64,000 bases of DNA, taken from positions 1 through 64,000 of the forward strand of contig JBIQHD010000001.1 in NCBI GenBank assembly GCA_044508835.1, given 5' to 3'. The stretch's first letter is position 1; each line of letters starts with the position of its first letter. The translations under genes were made by a program, and so were the position numbers. This stretch comes from JAKFDI01 sp044508835. GTDB taxonomy: Bacteria > Pseudomonadota > Gammaproteobacteria > Burkholderiales > Burkholderiaceae_C. Positions 56,360 to 64,000 of the stretch are shown piece after piece. The notes under the pieces are model-generated. The model saw nothing but the letters and a program-made list of their open reading frames with translations. It searched no databases and was not told the DNA's origin.

Positions 56360-56491
56360 CGCCCGCGGGCCGGGTTGCGCCCGTGCGCCGCGGCGGGGCG
56401 TTGCGCACATAATCCGCGCTCCCGAAACAGGCCGGCACGAAGCCGGAGCACCGGCCTGCCGTCCGCGTCGTCGTTCCACCTGCTGCCCGCC

Positions 56492-57943
56492 ATGCTGCTG
56501 ACACTGGTCGTCTTCTACCTGCTCATCACCATCGCCGTCGGCCTGTGGGCCGCCAAGCGCGTCAAGAACACCGCCGACTTCGCCATCGCCGGGCGCAACC
56601 TGCCGCTGATCATGATCGTCACCACGACGTTCGCGACCTGGTTCGGCTCGGAGACGGTGCTGGGCATCCCGGCCAAGTTCGTCGAGGAGGGCCTGGGCGG
56701 CGTGGTCGAGGACCCCTTCGGCGCCGGCACCTGCCTCATCCTGGTCGGCCTGTTCTTCGCGGCCAAGCTCTACAAGATGACGCTGCTCACGATCAGCGAC
56801 TACTACCGCGAGCGCTACGGCCGCGGCATCGAGGTCGTGTGCTCGCTCATCATCATCCTGAGCTACCTCGGCTGGGTCTCGGCCCAGGTCACGGCGCTCG
56901 GCCTCGTGTTCAACCTGCTGTCGGGCGGCGCCATCAGCGTGCCGCTGGGCATGGTGATCGGCACCGCCTCCATCCTCGCCTACACGCTCTTCGGCGGCAT
57001 GTGGTCGGTGGCGGTGACCGACTTCATGCAGATGATCATCCTGGTGGCGGGCCTGTCGGTCATCGCCATGTTCGCCGCCGAGCAGGCCGGCGGCGCCGAC
57101 AAGGTGGTGGCGCTGGCCGTCAGCCGCGACCTGTTCGACTTCCTGCCCGAGCCCGACTTCACGCAGATCGTCTTCTTCGTGGCGGCGGCGATGACGATGA
57201 TGCTCGGCTCCATCCCGCAGCAGGACGTCTTCCAGCGCGTGATGTCGGCCAACAGCGTGAGCGCCGCCACCAAGGGGCCGGTGATCGGCGGCGTGGCCTA
57301 CATCCTGTTCGCCTTCGTGCCGATGTTCCTCGTGACCAGCGCGCTCATCATCATGCCGGACCAGGCCGCGGCGCTGATCAAGGACGACCCGCAGAAGGTG
57401 ATCCCCACGCTCGTCATGGAGCACATGCCCTTCGTGATGCAGGTGCTGTTCTTCGGCGCCCTGCTGTCGGCGCTCAAGTCCACCGCCTCGGCCACGCTGC
57501 TGGCGCCCTCGGTCACCTTCGTGGAGAACATCTGGCGCCAGTTCGTCCCGCGCACCAGCGACCGCCAGGAGCTGTGGACCATGCGCGTGGCGGTGCTGGT
57601 GTTCAGCGTGTTCGTGTGCATCTACGCCATCGCCTCGCAGGGCACCTCGATCTACGACATGGTCTCGGGCGCCTACCAGGTGACGCTCGTCGGCGCCTTC
57701 GTGCCGCTGGCCTTCGGCCTGTACTGGCAGCGCGCCACCACCCAGGGCGCGGTGTTCTCCATCGTGCTGGGCATCGTGGCCTGGCTGATGTTCATCGTCA
57801 CGCCGGCCGGCGAGACCTTCCCGGCGCAGCTCGCCGGCTTCCTGATGGCGGTGGTCGGCATGGTCGTCGGCTCGCTCGGGCCGCAGGCGGTGCGCAACCG
57901 CCGCGGCGCGCACCACGGCATCGTCGGCGTCACCAGCACTTGA
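56492..57943 (+). CDS. Sodium:solute symporter family protein
   Basis: 483-residue SSS-family transporter with about 13 membrane helices. GLWAAKRVKNTADFAIAGRNLP near the N-terminus is typical, as is FATWFGSETVLGIPAKF and the sodium-site helix region SALKSTASATLLAPSVTF. Substrate unknown; the nearest types carry organic acids or amino acids. An in-frame ATG at 56375 lies in noncoding-like DNA, hence the start at 56492. Stands alone between ubiB and fmdB. Confidence 0.88.
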   Translation: MLLTLVVFYLLITIAVGLWAAKRVKNTADFAIAGRNLPLIMIVTTTFATWFGSETVLGIPAKFVEEGLGGVVEDPFGAGTCLILVGLFFAAKLYKMTLLTISDYYRERYGRGIEVVCSLIIILSYLGWVSAQVTALGLVFNLLSGGAISVPLGMVIGTASILAYTLFGGMWSVAVTDFMQMIILVAGLSVIAMFAAEQAGGADKVVALAVSRDLFDFLPEPDFTQIVFFVAAAMTMMLGSIPQQDVFQRVMSANSVSAATKGPVIGGVAYILFAFVPMFLVTSALIIMPDQAAALIKDDPQKVIPTLVMEHMPFVMQVLFFGALLSALKSTASATLLAPSVTFVENIWRQFVPRTSDRQELWTMRVAVLVFSVFVCIYAIASQGTSIYDMVSGAYQVTLVGAFVPLAFGLYWQRATTQGAVFSIVLGIVAWLMFIVTPAGETFPAQLAGFLMAVVGMVVGSLGPQAVRNRRGAHHGIVGVTST

Positions 57944-57992
57944 AGAGGCGCCCGGGCGCCCCGAGATGAGGCGGGTCGCCGGGCGGCCGCCG

Positions 57993-57998
57993 TACAAT
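57993..57998 (+). promoter_or_regulatory. Candidate -10 box of the fmdB-aspS operon
   Basis: TACAAT in GC-rich surroundings, 52 bases before the fmdB-like ATG. No -35 match. A T5 run follows at 58020 but no good hairpin precedes it. Confidence 0.4.
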
Positions 57999-58050
57999 CG
58001 CGGGTTCCGCTCATCGGGCGTTTTTCCATTCTGATTCAAGGGCTTGGGCC

Positions 58051-58395
58051 ATGCCGATCTACGCTTACCGCTGCGAATCCTGCGGCCACGCGAAGGACGT
58101 GCTGCAGAAGATTTCGGATCCGCTGCTCAGCACCTGTCCCGCCTGCGGCGCCGAGACGTTCAGGAAGCAGGTCACCGCGGCCGGCTTCCAGCTGAAGGGC
58201 TCGGGCTGGTACGTCACCGACTTCCGCGGCGGGTCGGGCGCGGCGGGCAACGGTGCCGACGACAAGGCCAAGGCCGACAAGGCCGACAAGCCCGATGCGG
58301 CCAAGAGCGATGCCGCCCCCGCCCCGGCGCCGGCTGCGGCCCCCGCCCCGGCGCCCGCGGCCTCCGGCGGAAGCGGCGGCACGCCGGCCGCATGA
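58051..58395 (+). CDS. FmdB-type zinc ribbon protein
   Basis: 114-residue protein. The N-terminal zinc ribbon (MPIYAYRC, cysteines 8, 11, 29 and 32) matches FmdB-family regulatory/zinc proteins; the second half is low-complexity Ala/Lys/Asp/Pro. Function unknown. It stands before DUF502 and aspS, a conserved order in Burkholderiales. Confidence 0.9.
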   Translation: MPIYAYRCESCGHAKDVLQKISDPLLSTCPACGAETFRKQVTAAGFQLKGSGWYVTDFRGGSGAAGNGADDKAKADKADKPDAAKSDAAPAPAPAAAPAPAPAASGGSGGTPAA

Positions 58396-58426
58396 GCGCG
58401 TTGCTGCCGCACACCCGGACGGGCGC

Positions 58427-59074
58427 GTGAAGAAGTACTTCATTGCCGGCTTGCTGGTGTGGCTGCCGCTGGCCGTCACCATCTGGGTGCTGGGCTCGGT
58501 GCTCGGCCTGCTCGACGGCGTGTTCGCCTGGCTGCTCACCGGCGGCCAGGCGCTGCTGCCCGAGGCCGCCCGCCCGCCGCTGGAGATGCTCAAGCAGATC
58601 CCCGGGCTGGGCGTGATCGTGATGGTGCTCGGGCTGCTGCTCACCGGCGTGTTCGCCACCAACATGGTGGGCCAGTGGTGGCTGCGCCAGGGCGCCAAGG
58701 TGCTGCACCAGATCCCGATCGTCAAGTCGATCTACAGCTCGGTCAAGCAGGTGTCCGACACGCTGTTCTCCAGCAGCGGCAACGCCTTCCGCGAAGCGGT
58801 GCTGGTGCAGTACCCGCGCGCGGGCGCATGGACCATCGCCTTCGTCACCGGCAAGCCCGGCGGCGAGGCGGCCTACCATCTCGACGGCGACTACCTCAGC
58901 ATCTACGTGCCCACCACGCCGAACCCGACCTCGGGCTTCTTCCTGATGGTGCCGCGCAGCGAGGTGGTGCCGCTCACGATGAGCGTCGACGAAGCGCTGA
59001 AATACATCATCTCGATGGGCGTGGTCGCGCCGCCGGTCTCCGTGATCCCGGTCGCGCGAAACCAGCCCGGTTGA
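58427..59074 (+). CDS. DUF502 membrane protein
   Basis: 215-residue inner-membrane protein of the DUF502 family with two N-terminal helices (YFIAGLLVWLPLAVTIWVL and GVIVMVLGLLLTGVFATNM) and a conserved soluble part (IPIVKSIYSSVKQVSDTL, VPTTPNPTSGFFLMVP). Function unknown; one idea from plants (COV family) is vesicle or wall patterning, not transferable. GTG at 58427 gives the standard VKKYFIAG start. Confidence 0.92.
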   Translation: MKKYFIAGLLVWLPLAVTIWVLGSVLGLLDGVFAWLLTGGQALLPEAARPPLEMLKQIPGLGVIVMVLGLLLTGVFATNMVGQWWLRQGAKVLHQIPIVKSIYSSVKQVSDTLFSSSGNAFREAVLVQYPRAGAWTIAFVTGKPGGEAAYHLDGDYLSIYVPTTPNPTSGFFLMVPRSEVVPLTMSVDEALKYIISMGVVAPPVSVIPVARNQPG

Positions 59075-59174
59075 GCGCGCGCCACCCGCTCAACCGCCGC
59101 GGCCGGACCGACAGGCACCCGCTTCGCCGCCCGCCCCGGTGCGCGGCGCTCGAACCCGACACTGGAGTGAACCC

Positions 59175-60965
59175 ATGAGAACAACGTACTGCGGCCTCGT
59201 GAGCGAGGCACTGATGGACCGGACCGTCACGCTGATGGGCTGGGCCCACCGCCGGCGCGACCACGGCGGCGTGATCTTCATCGACCTGCGCGACCGCGAG
59301 GGCCTGGTGCAGGTGGTGTGCGACCCCGACCGCGCCGACATGTTCGCCACCGCCGAGCACGTGCGCAACGAGTTCTGCCTGAAGGTCGTCGGCAAGGTGC
59401 GCGCGCGCCCGGCCGGCACCGAGAACGCGCACCTGACCAGCGGCAAGGTCGAGGTGCTGTGCCACGAGATCGAGGTGCTGAACCCGAGCGTCACGCCGCC
59501 GTTCCAGCTCGACGACGACAACCTGTCGGAGACCACGCGCCTGACGCACCGCGTGCTCGACCTGCGCCGCCCGCAGATGCAGAAGAACCTCATGCTGCGC
59601 TACCGCGTGGCGATGGAGGTGCGCAAGTTCCTCGACGCCCACGGCTTCATCGACATCGAGACGCCGATGCTCACCAAGAGCACGCCCGAGGGCGCGCGCG
59701 ACTACCTCGTGCCCAGCCGCGTCAACGACGGCATGTTCTTCGCGCTGCCGCAGTCGCCCCAGCTCTTCAAGCAGCTCCTGATGGTCAGCGGCTTCGACCG
59801 CTACTACCAGATCACCAAGTGCTTCCGCGACGAGGACCTGCGCGCCGACCGCCAGCCCGAGTTCACGCAGATCGACATCGAGACCAGCTTCCTCACCGAG
59901 GAGGAGATCCGCACGATGTTCGAGGGCATGATCCGCACGGTGTTCAAGAACACCATCGGCGTCGAGCTGCCCGCCTACCCGGTGATGAAGTACGCCGAGG
60001 CCATGCAGCGCTTCGGCTCCGACAAGCCCGACCTGCGCGTCAAGCTCGAGTTCACCGAGCTCACCGACGTGATGGCCGACGTCGACTTCAAGGTCTTCAG
60101 CACGCCCGCCACCACGCCGGGCGGTCGCGTGGCGGCGCTGCGCGTGCCCAAGGGCGGCGAGATGAGCCGCGGCGAGATCGACGCCTACACCGAGTTCGTG
60201 AAGATCTACGGCGCCAAGGGCCTGGCCTGGATCAAGGTCAACGACCTGGCCAAGGGCCGCGAGGGCCTGCAGAGCCCCATCGTCAAGAACCTGCACGACG
60301 CGGCGGTGGCCAGGATCATCGAGCGCACCGGCGCGCAGACGGGCGACCTCATCTTCTTCGGCGCCGACAAGGCGCGCGTCGTCAACGACGCGCTCGGCGC
60401 GCTGCGCGTGAAGATCGGCCACAGCGAGTTCGGCCGCACCCACGGCCTGTTCGAGGACAAGTGGGCGCCGCTGTGGGTGGTCGACTTCCCGATGTTCGAG
60501 CACGACGACGAAGGCCAGCGCTGGAACGCGGTGCACCACCCCTTCACGGCGCCGAAGGACGGCCACGAGGACCTGATGGACACCGACCCCGGCGCCTGCG
60601 TGTCCAAGGCCTACGACATGGTGCTCAACGGCTGGGAGCTCGGCGGCGGCTCGGTGCGCATCCACCGCGCCGACGTGCAGAGCAAGGTCTTCAACGCGCT
60701 CAAGATTGGCCCCGAGGAGGCGCAGCTCAAGTTCGGCTTCCTGCTCGACGCGCTGCAGTACGGCGCGCCGCCGCACGGGGGCCTGGCCTTCGGCCTCGAC
60801 CGGCTGGTCACGCTGATGACGCGCGCCGAGTCCATCCGCGACGTGATCGCCTTCCCCAAGACCCAGCGCGCCCAGGACCTGCTCACCGGCGCGCCGAGCC
60901 CGGTGGACGAGAAGCAGCTGCGCGAGCTGCACATCCGGCTCAGGAGCGCGCAGCCGGCGGCTTGA
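59175..60965 (+). CDS. aspS: Aspartyl-tRNA synthetase
   Basis: 596-residue class II synthetase. N-terminal anticodon-binding OB fold (RTVTLMGWAHRRRDHGG), catalytic motifs in DIETPMLTKSTPEGARDYLVPSR, QSPQLFKQLLM and FGLDRLVTLMTRAESIRDVIAFPK, plus the bacterial GAD insertion. ATG giving MRTTYCGLV chosen as the family start. Followed by a strong terminator. Confidence 0.98.
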   Translation: MRTTYCGLVSEALMDRTVTLMGWAHRRRDHGGVIFIDLRDREGLVQVVCDPDRADMFATAEHVRNEFCLKVVGKVRARPAGTENAHLTSGKVEVLCHEIEVLNPSVTPPFQLDDDNLSETTRLTHRVLDLRRPQMQKNLMLRYRVAMEVRKFLDAHGFIDIETPMLTKSTPEGARDYLVPSRVNDGMFFALPQSPQLFKQLLMVSGFDRYYQITKCFRDEDLRADRQPEFTQIDIETSFLTEEEIRTMFEGMIRTVFKNTIGVELPAYPVMKYAEAMQRFGSDKPDLRVKLEFTELTDVMADVDFKVFSTPATTPGGRVAALRVPKGGEMSRGEIDAYTEFVKIYGAKGLAWIKVNDLAKGREGLQSPIVKNLHDAAVARIIERTGAQTGDLIFFGADKARVVNDALGALRVKIGHSEFGRTHGLFEDKWAPLWVVDFPMFEHDDEGQRWNAVHHPFTAPKDGHEDLMDTDPGACVSKAYDMVLNGWELGGGSVRIHRADVQSKVFNALKIGPEEAQLKFGFLLDALQYGAPPHGGLAFGLDRLVTLMTRAESIRDVIAFPKTQRAQDLLTGAPSPVDEKQLRELHIRLRSAQPAA

Positions 60966-60975
60966 GCGTGCCGTG

Positions 60976-61015
60976 CCACGAAAGGGGGCGTCCGATCGGA
61001 CGCCCTTTTTCGTGG
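60976..61015 (+). terminator. Intrinsic terminator after aspS
   Basis: A perfect 10+10 palindrome (60986-61005) followed by five T, nested in an outer CCACGAAA/TTTCGTGG pairing. Read from either strand it gives a strong stem, and on the plus strand a classic terminator. Confidence 0.9.
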
Positions 61016-61035
61016 ACGCTCCCGCGGGAGGTCGA

Positions 61036-61050
61036 TGGCTAAAATAGCCA
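61036..61050 (+). promoter_or_regulatory. Palindromic operator over the -10 box of the toxin-antitoxin operon
   Basis: TGGCTA-AAA-TAGCCA, a perfect 6+6 inverted repeat whose centre holds the likely -10 box TAAAAT (61040-61045). It lies 26 bases before the antitoxin ATG. This is what an autorepressed antitoxin would bind (inference from Phd/YefM systems). An AAGGAG ribosome site follows at 61064. Confidence 0.65.
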
Positions 61051-61075
61051 ATCCCACTGCAAGAAGGAGCCGGCG

Positions 61076-61345
61076 ATGGATGTCACCGCGACCGAAGCGA
61101 AGAACCGTCTGGGCCAGGTACTGCAGCGTTCCCAGCGTGAGCCGGTTTTCATCGAGAAGGCCGGGCGGCGCCACAGCGTGGTGATCTCGAACGAGCGCTA
61201 CGAGCAGTTGCTGCTCGCGGAAGCCGGCGGGTCGATGGCGGAACGCCGCCGTCGCTTCAACGAACAGCACAAAGACTGGATCGACGAGCAGAACCGTCAC
61301 TTCGACGAACACGGCTTGTGGAACGAGGAATTTCGGATCTGGTGA
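61076..61345 (+). CDS. Phd/YefM-type antitoxin with CcdA-like tail
   Basis: 89 residues. Residues 1-50 (VTATEAKNRLGQVLQRSQ, PVFIEKAGRRHSVVISNERYEQL) are a Phd/YefM DNA-binding fold. Residues 54-89 (AERRRRFNEQHKDWIDEQ, FDEHGLWNEEFRIW) resemble the toxin-binding C-terminus of CcdA (RF-IE-x3-G-x3-DE-x-R-x-W). The toxin behind it is CcdB-like, so the tail fits its partner. Ends in a one-base overlap (TGATG) with the toxin gene. Confidence 0.85.
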   Translation: MDVTATEAKNRLGQVLQRSQREPVFIEKAGRRHSVVISNERYEQLLLAEAGGSMAERRRRFNEQHKDWIDEQNRHFDEHGLWNEEFRIW

Positions 61346-61662
61346 TGGCGCAGTACGACGTCTATCCGAATCCGAACCCTCGTTCGCGCGAAGCCGTGCC
61401 TTATGTCGTCGACGTTCAAAGTGCGCTGCTCGATGGCTTGCGCACACGCCTCATCGTGCCGCTGTCGCGCGTGGGGGTGGTTGCGCCTGGATTGCCGCGG
61501 CGCTTGATCCCTGTCTTCGTGATTCGTGGCGAGCGGCTTGCGCTTCATGCGCACATTGCCGCGGGCATCGACGCGAAGCTTTTGCGCGGCAAGGTGGACT
61601 CGCTGTTGGCACACGCCGGCGATATTCGCGATGCGTTCGATGCGGTGATGAGCGGCGTGTGA
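61345..61662 (+). CDS. CcdB-like toxin
   Basis: 105-residue CcdB/Kid-fold protein: YDVYPNPNPRSREAVPYVVDVQSALLDGL in its first strands and VDVQS, RLIVPL and PVFVIRGERLALHAHI as in CcdB. F-plasmid CcdB kills by trapping DNA gyrase and needs its C-terminal W99-G100-I101; here the end is S-G-V. The Trp is therefore absent, so gyrase poisoning may be weak or the target altered. GC content of this pair is visibly lower than its neighbours, suggesting recent arrival. Confidence 0.85.
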   Translation: MAQYDVYPNPNPRSREAVPYVVDVQSALLDGLRTRLIVPLSRVGVVAPGLPRRLIPVFVIRGERLALHAHIAAGIDAKLLRGKVDSLLAHAGDIRDAFDAVMSGV

Positions 61663-61678
61663 GTTGATTGCCCAAGGC

Positions 61679-62146
61679 ATGCGCCCCTTCAAGATCCCCG
61701 AATCCGTCCTCGTGGTGATCCACACCGCGGACCTCGAGGTGCTGCTCATCGAGCGCGCCGACCGCCCCGGCTTCTGGCAGGGCGTGACCGGCTCGAAAGA
61801 CCGTCCCGACGAGCCGCTCATCGAGACCGCGGTGCGCGAGGTGGCCGAGGAGACGGGTATCGTCGTCGGGTCCGCCGAGGTTCCGCTGGCGAACCTGCGC
61901 GACTGGAACATGCGCAACGTCTACGAGATCTACCCCGTGTGGCGCCACCGCTATGCGCCGGGCGTCACGCACAACACCGAGCACCTGTTCGGCCTGCGCG
62001 TGCCGCGCGGCATCGCGGTGAGGCTCGCCCCGCGCGAGCACCTGCGCCACGAATGGCTGCCGCTGCGCGAGGCGGCCGACCGCTGCTTCTCCCCCTCCAA
62101 CGCCGAGGCGGTGCTGCAGCTGCCCCGCTTCCTCGACCTGCCATGA
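61679..62146 (+). CDS. nudB: Dihydroneopterin triphosphate diphosphatase (Nudix)
   Basis: 155-residue Nudix hydrolase of the NudB type, removing pyrophosphate from dihydroneopterin triphosphate in folate synthesis. PESVLVVIHTADLEVLLIERAD start; Nudix box G-x5-E-x7-REVAEETGI (GSKDRPDEPLIETAVREVAEETG, split here). ATG at 61679 preferred to a TTG at 61664. It now sits 16 bases behind the toxin gene, although in relatives it usually follows aspS. Confidence 0.88.
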   Translation: MRPFKIPESVLVVIHTADLEVLLIERADRPGFWQGVTGSKDRPDEPLIETAVREVAEETGIVVGSAEVPLANLRDWNMRNVYEIYPVWRHRYAPGVTHNTEHLFGLRVPRGIAVRLAPREHLRHEWLPLREAADRCFSPSNAEAVLQLPRFLDLP

Positions 62147-62940
62147 AGTCCACGCCCGCGCCGTTCGCCCCCTCCACGCTGATGAGCAGCACCCGGCTGC
62201 GCGTGGCCACCTACAACATCCACAAGGGCGTGCGCGGCGTCGGCCCGCGCCGGCGGCTGGAGATCCACAACCTGGCGCTGGGCGTCGAGGCGCTCGACTC
62301 CGACCTCGTGTTCCTACAGGAGGTGCGCTCGTCGAACCAGCGCGAGGCGCAGCAGTTCCCTGACACCATCGTCGGCTGGCCGCGCTCGCCGCAGGCCGAT
62401 TTCCTCGCGCCGCTCGGCTACGACGTGGCCTACCGCACCAACGCGGTGACCAGGCACGGCGAGCACGGCAACGCGCTGCTCTCGCGCTGGCCGCTGGGCG
62501 ACGTCGGCCACCACGACGTGTCGGACCACCGCTTCGAGCAGCGCGGCCTGCTGCACGTGCCGGTGCGGTGGAACGACGTGACGGTGCACGCCATCGTCGC
62601 CCACCTGGGGCTGATGCATTCGAGCCGCGTGCGCCAGGTCGAGCGCATCGCCGCCTTCATCGACGGCGTGGTGCCGCGCGGCGAGCCCATCGTGCTGGCC
62701 GGCGACTTCAACGACTGGGGCGAGAAGCTCGACGCGCCGATGACGCACATGGGCCTGCAGCGCGCGCAGTGCGAGGCCTCGCCGGTGCCGCGCACCTTCC
62801 CGTCGCGGGTGCCGTTCTTCTCGCTCGACCGCATCTACCAGCGCGGCTTCCACTGCGTTTCCTGCCATGCGCCGCGCGGCACTTCGTGGGCGCGCATGTC
62901 GGACCACCTGCCGCTGGTGGCCGAGCTCGAGTTCGCCTGA
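62143..62940 (+). CDS. Endonuclease/exonuclease/phosphatase family protein
   Basis: 265-residue metal-dependent hydrolase with RVATYNIHKGV, FLQEVRS, IVLAGDFNDW and SDHLPLVAELE, the four hallmark motifs. Substrate unknown (DNA or phosphoester lipids). ATGA overlap with nudB and 52 bases before the cardiolipin synthase; the linkage to a phospholipase-D-type enzyme suggests a lipid-related role (inference). Confidence 0.9.
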   Translation: MKSTPAPFAPSTLMSSTRLRVATYNIHKGVRGVGPRRRLEIHNLALGVEALDSDLVFLQEVRSSNQREAQQFPDTIVGWPRSPQADFLAPLGYDVAYRTNAVTRHGEHGNALLSRWPLGDVGHHDVSDHRFEQRGLLHVPVRWNDVTVHAIVAHLGLMHSSRVRQVERIAAFIDGVVPRGEPIVLAGDFNDWGEKLDAPMTHMGLQRAQCEASPVPRTFPSRVPFFSLDRIYQRGFHCVSCHAPRGTSWARMSDHLPLVAELEFA

Positions 62941-62992
62941 ATGCGCGGCGGCGTGTCGCCCCACCGTCGCCTGCGCGCCGCGCGGCAGGCCG

Positions 62993-64000
62993 ATGGCTGA
63001 GACCCCGCCGCCGGCCACGCTGTGGCGCGCCCTGCCGCGCGCGCTGTTCACCGGCGGCAACGAGGTGCGGCTGCTGAGTGGCGGCGACGACATGTTCCCG
63101 GCGATGTGCGCGGCCATCGAGCGCGCGCACCACGACGTCTGGCTCGCCACCTACATCTTCCACGACGACGACAGCGGCCGGCAGGTGATGGCCGCGCTCG
63201 CCGCCGCCGCGCGCCGCGGCGTGCGCGTGCGCGTGGTGGTCGACGGCTTCGGCTCCAAGGCGACGCTCGGCCACCTGCGCGCGCAGCTCGAGCCGGCGGG
63301 CGTGGCGCTGGCCGTGTTTCGCCCCATCGGCCGCTGGTGGGACTGGATGCAGCCCGGCCAGATGCGCCGGCTGCACCAGAAGCTGTGCGTGGTCGACGGG
63401 CTCGACGCCTTCGTCGGCGGCATCAACATCCTCAACGACCGCTACGACCTGCGGCACGGCCTGGGCGACGCGCCGCGGCTCGACTTCGCCGTGCAGGTGC
63501 GCGGCGACGTGGCCCGCCCCATCGAGCAGGCCGCGCGCGCGGCGTGGACGCGCGCCTGGTTCGGCCGAGACTTCCGCGAGGAGATCGCGGCGCTCGCGCG
63601 CAGCGCCGAGCCCGTCGCCCGGCTGCGCAGCCTGCTGCGGCGCATGCGCATGCCCGGGCGGCGCGACCTGCGCATCGGCTTCGCCGACCTGCCGCCGGTG
63701 CAGGTCGCGTTCGTCGTGCGCGACAACCTGCGCCAGCGCCGCACCATCGAGCGCAGCTACATCGACGCCATCCGCGGCGCGCGCGAGCGCGTCGACCTGA
63801 TGTCGCCGTACTTCTACCCCGGCCACCGGTTCCGCCACGCGCTGCGCGACGCGGCCCGGCGCGGCGTGAAGGTGCGCCTGCTGCTGCAGGGCAAGCTCGA
63901 CTACCGCATCGCGGGCCTGGCCGCGCGCGTGCTCTACGACGAGCTGCTCGCCAGCGGCGTGCGCGTGTTCGAGTACACGCCGGCCTTCCTGCACGCCAAG
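62993..64000 (+). CDS. clsB: Cardiolipin synthase B-like (5' part)
   Basis: 336 residues until the window edge, no stop. Phospholipase-D superfamily: first HKD motif complete (RLHQKLCVVDGLDAFVGGIN, i.e. H-x-K-x4-D with following GGIN); the second begins at the edge (FLHAK). Begins with a GGNEVRLLSGGDDMFPAM domain typical of ClsB (YbhO), which joins phosphatidyl groups to make cardiolipin. Start ATG with GGCAGG upstream. The 52-base gap to the previous gene holds nothing else. Confidence 0.92.
   Translation, partial: MAETPPPATLWRALPRALFTGGNEVRLLSGGDDMFPAMCAAIERAHHDVWLATYIFHDDDSGRQVMAALAAAARRGVRVRVVVDGFGSKATLGHLRAQLEPAGVALAVFRPIGRWWDWMQPGQMRRLHQKLCVVDGLDAFVGGINILNDRYDLRHGLGDAPRLDFAVQVRGDVARPIEQAARAAWTRAWFGRDFREEIAALARSAEPVARLRSLLRRMRMPGRRDLRIGFADLPPVQVAFVVRDNLRQRRTIERSYIDAIRGARERVDLMSPYFYPGHRFRHALRDAARRGVKVRLLLQGKLDYRIAGLAARVLYDELLASGVRVFEYTPAFLHAK

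Overview
The window is very GC-rich and densely coded. Its gene content and order point to a betaproteobacterium of the order Burkholderiales, probably near the Rubrivivax/Leptothrix/Aquincola group (inference from gene content only). Markers are petBC next to sspA-sspB, argJ behind secA, a ubiJ-ubiB pair, the fmdB-DUF502-aspS-nudB order, and an EpsH-type exosortase (XrtB) exopolysaccharide locus.

Layout. 0-3 kb: end of the cytochrome bc1 genes (petB partial, petC), a strong terminator, sspA-sspB and tRNA-Thr(TGT). 3.3-9.1 kb: a DciA-like protein divergent from an M23 peptidase, then secA and argJ. 9.1-14.1 kb, minus strand: a glycerol-3-phosphate/glycerophosphodiester uptake operon (ugpB-A-E-C-Q). 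14.3-19.9 kb: a giant FAD/Fe-S oxidoreductase, a HIT protein, a DUF971 protein and ubiE, closed by a clear intrinsic terminator.

20.2-54.0 kb is one large exopolysaccharide locus. A left forward block (epsD, epsE, epsF, epsG, xrtB, wzy) carries export, chain-length control, exosortase and polymerase. A short minus-strand block holds the flippase and two glycosyltransferases. A long forward block (30.6-43.9 kb) holds a pyruvyl transferase, a QueC-like PP-loop protein, seven glycosyltransferases, a VirK-family protein, a hexapeptide acyltransferase and a GMC oxidoreductase. A minus-strand pair encodes a secreted beta-helix protein and a fibronectin-III lipoprotein. epsI follows, and a right minus-strand operon (epsB, epsL, galE, manC, ugd) starts the repeat unit on undecaprenyl phosphate and makes nucleotide sugars. 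Together they suggest a Wzx/Wzy-dependent heteropolysaccharide that could contain glucose, galactose, mannose, glucuronate, pyruvate ketals and acyl groups (inference). Three minus-24/minus-12 sites (one per block: epsD, the lipoprotein, epsB) suggest common sigma-54 control.

54.2-64 kb returns to housekeeping: ubiJ, ubiB, a sodium:solute symporter, fmdB, DUF502 and aspS. A small toxin-antitoxin module comes next, then nudB, an endonuclease/phosphatase-family protein and a cardiolipin synthase cut by the window edge.

Most notable: (1) two 171-bp elements, inverted and 30 kb apart inside the EPS locus, each starting at the stop codon of an envelope gene and carrying hairpins whose arms differ between copies by compensating changes; (2) a WecG-type glycosyltransferase fused to a STAS domain; (3) a QueC-like PP-loop enzyme in a sugar locus; (4) a Phd-type antitoxin with a CcdA-like tail next to a CcdB toxin. 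No CRISPR array, insertion sequence, prophage or rRNA was seen.
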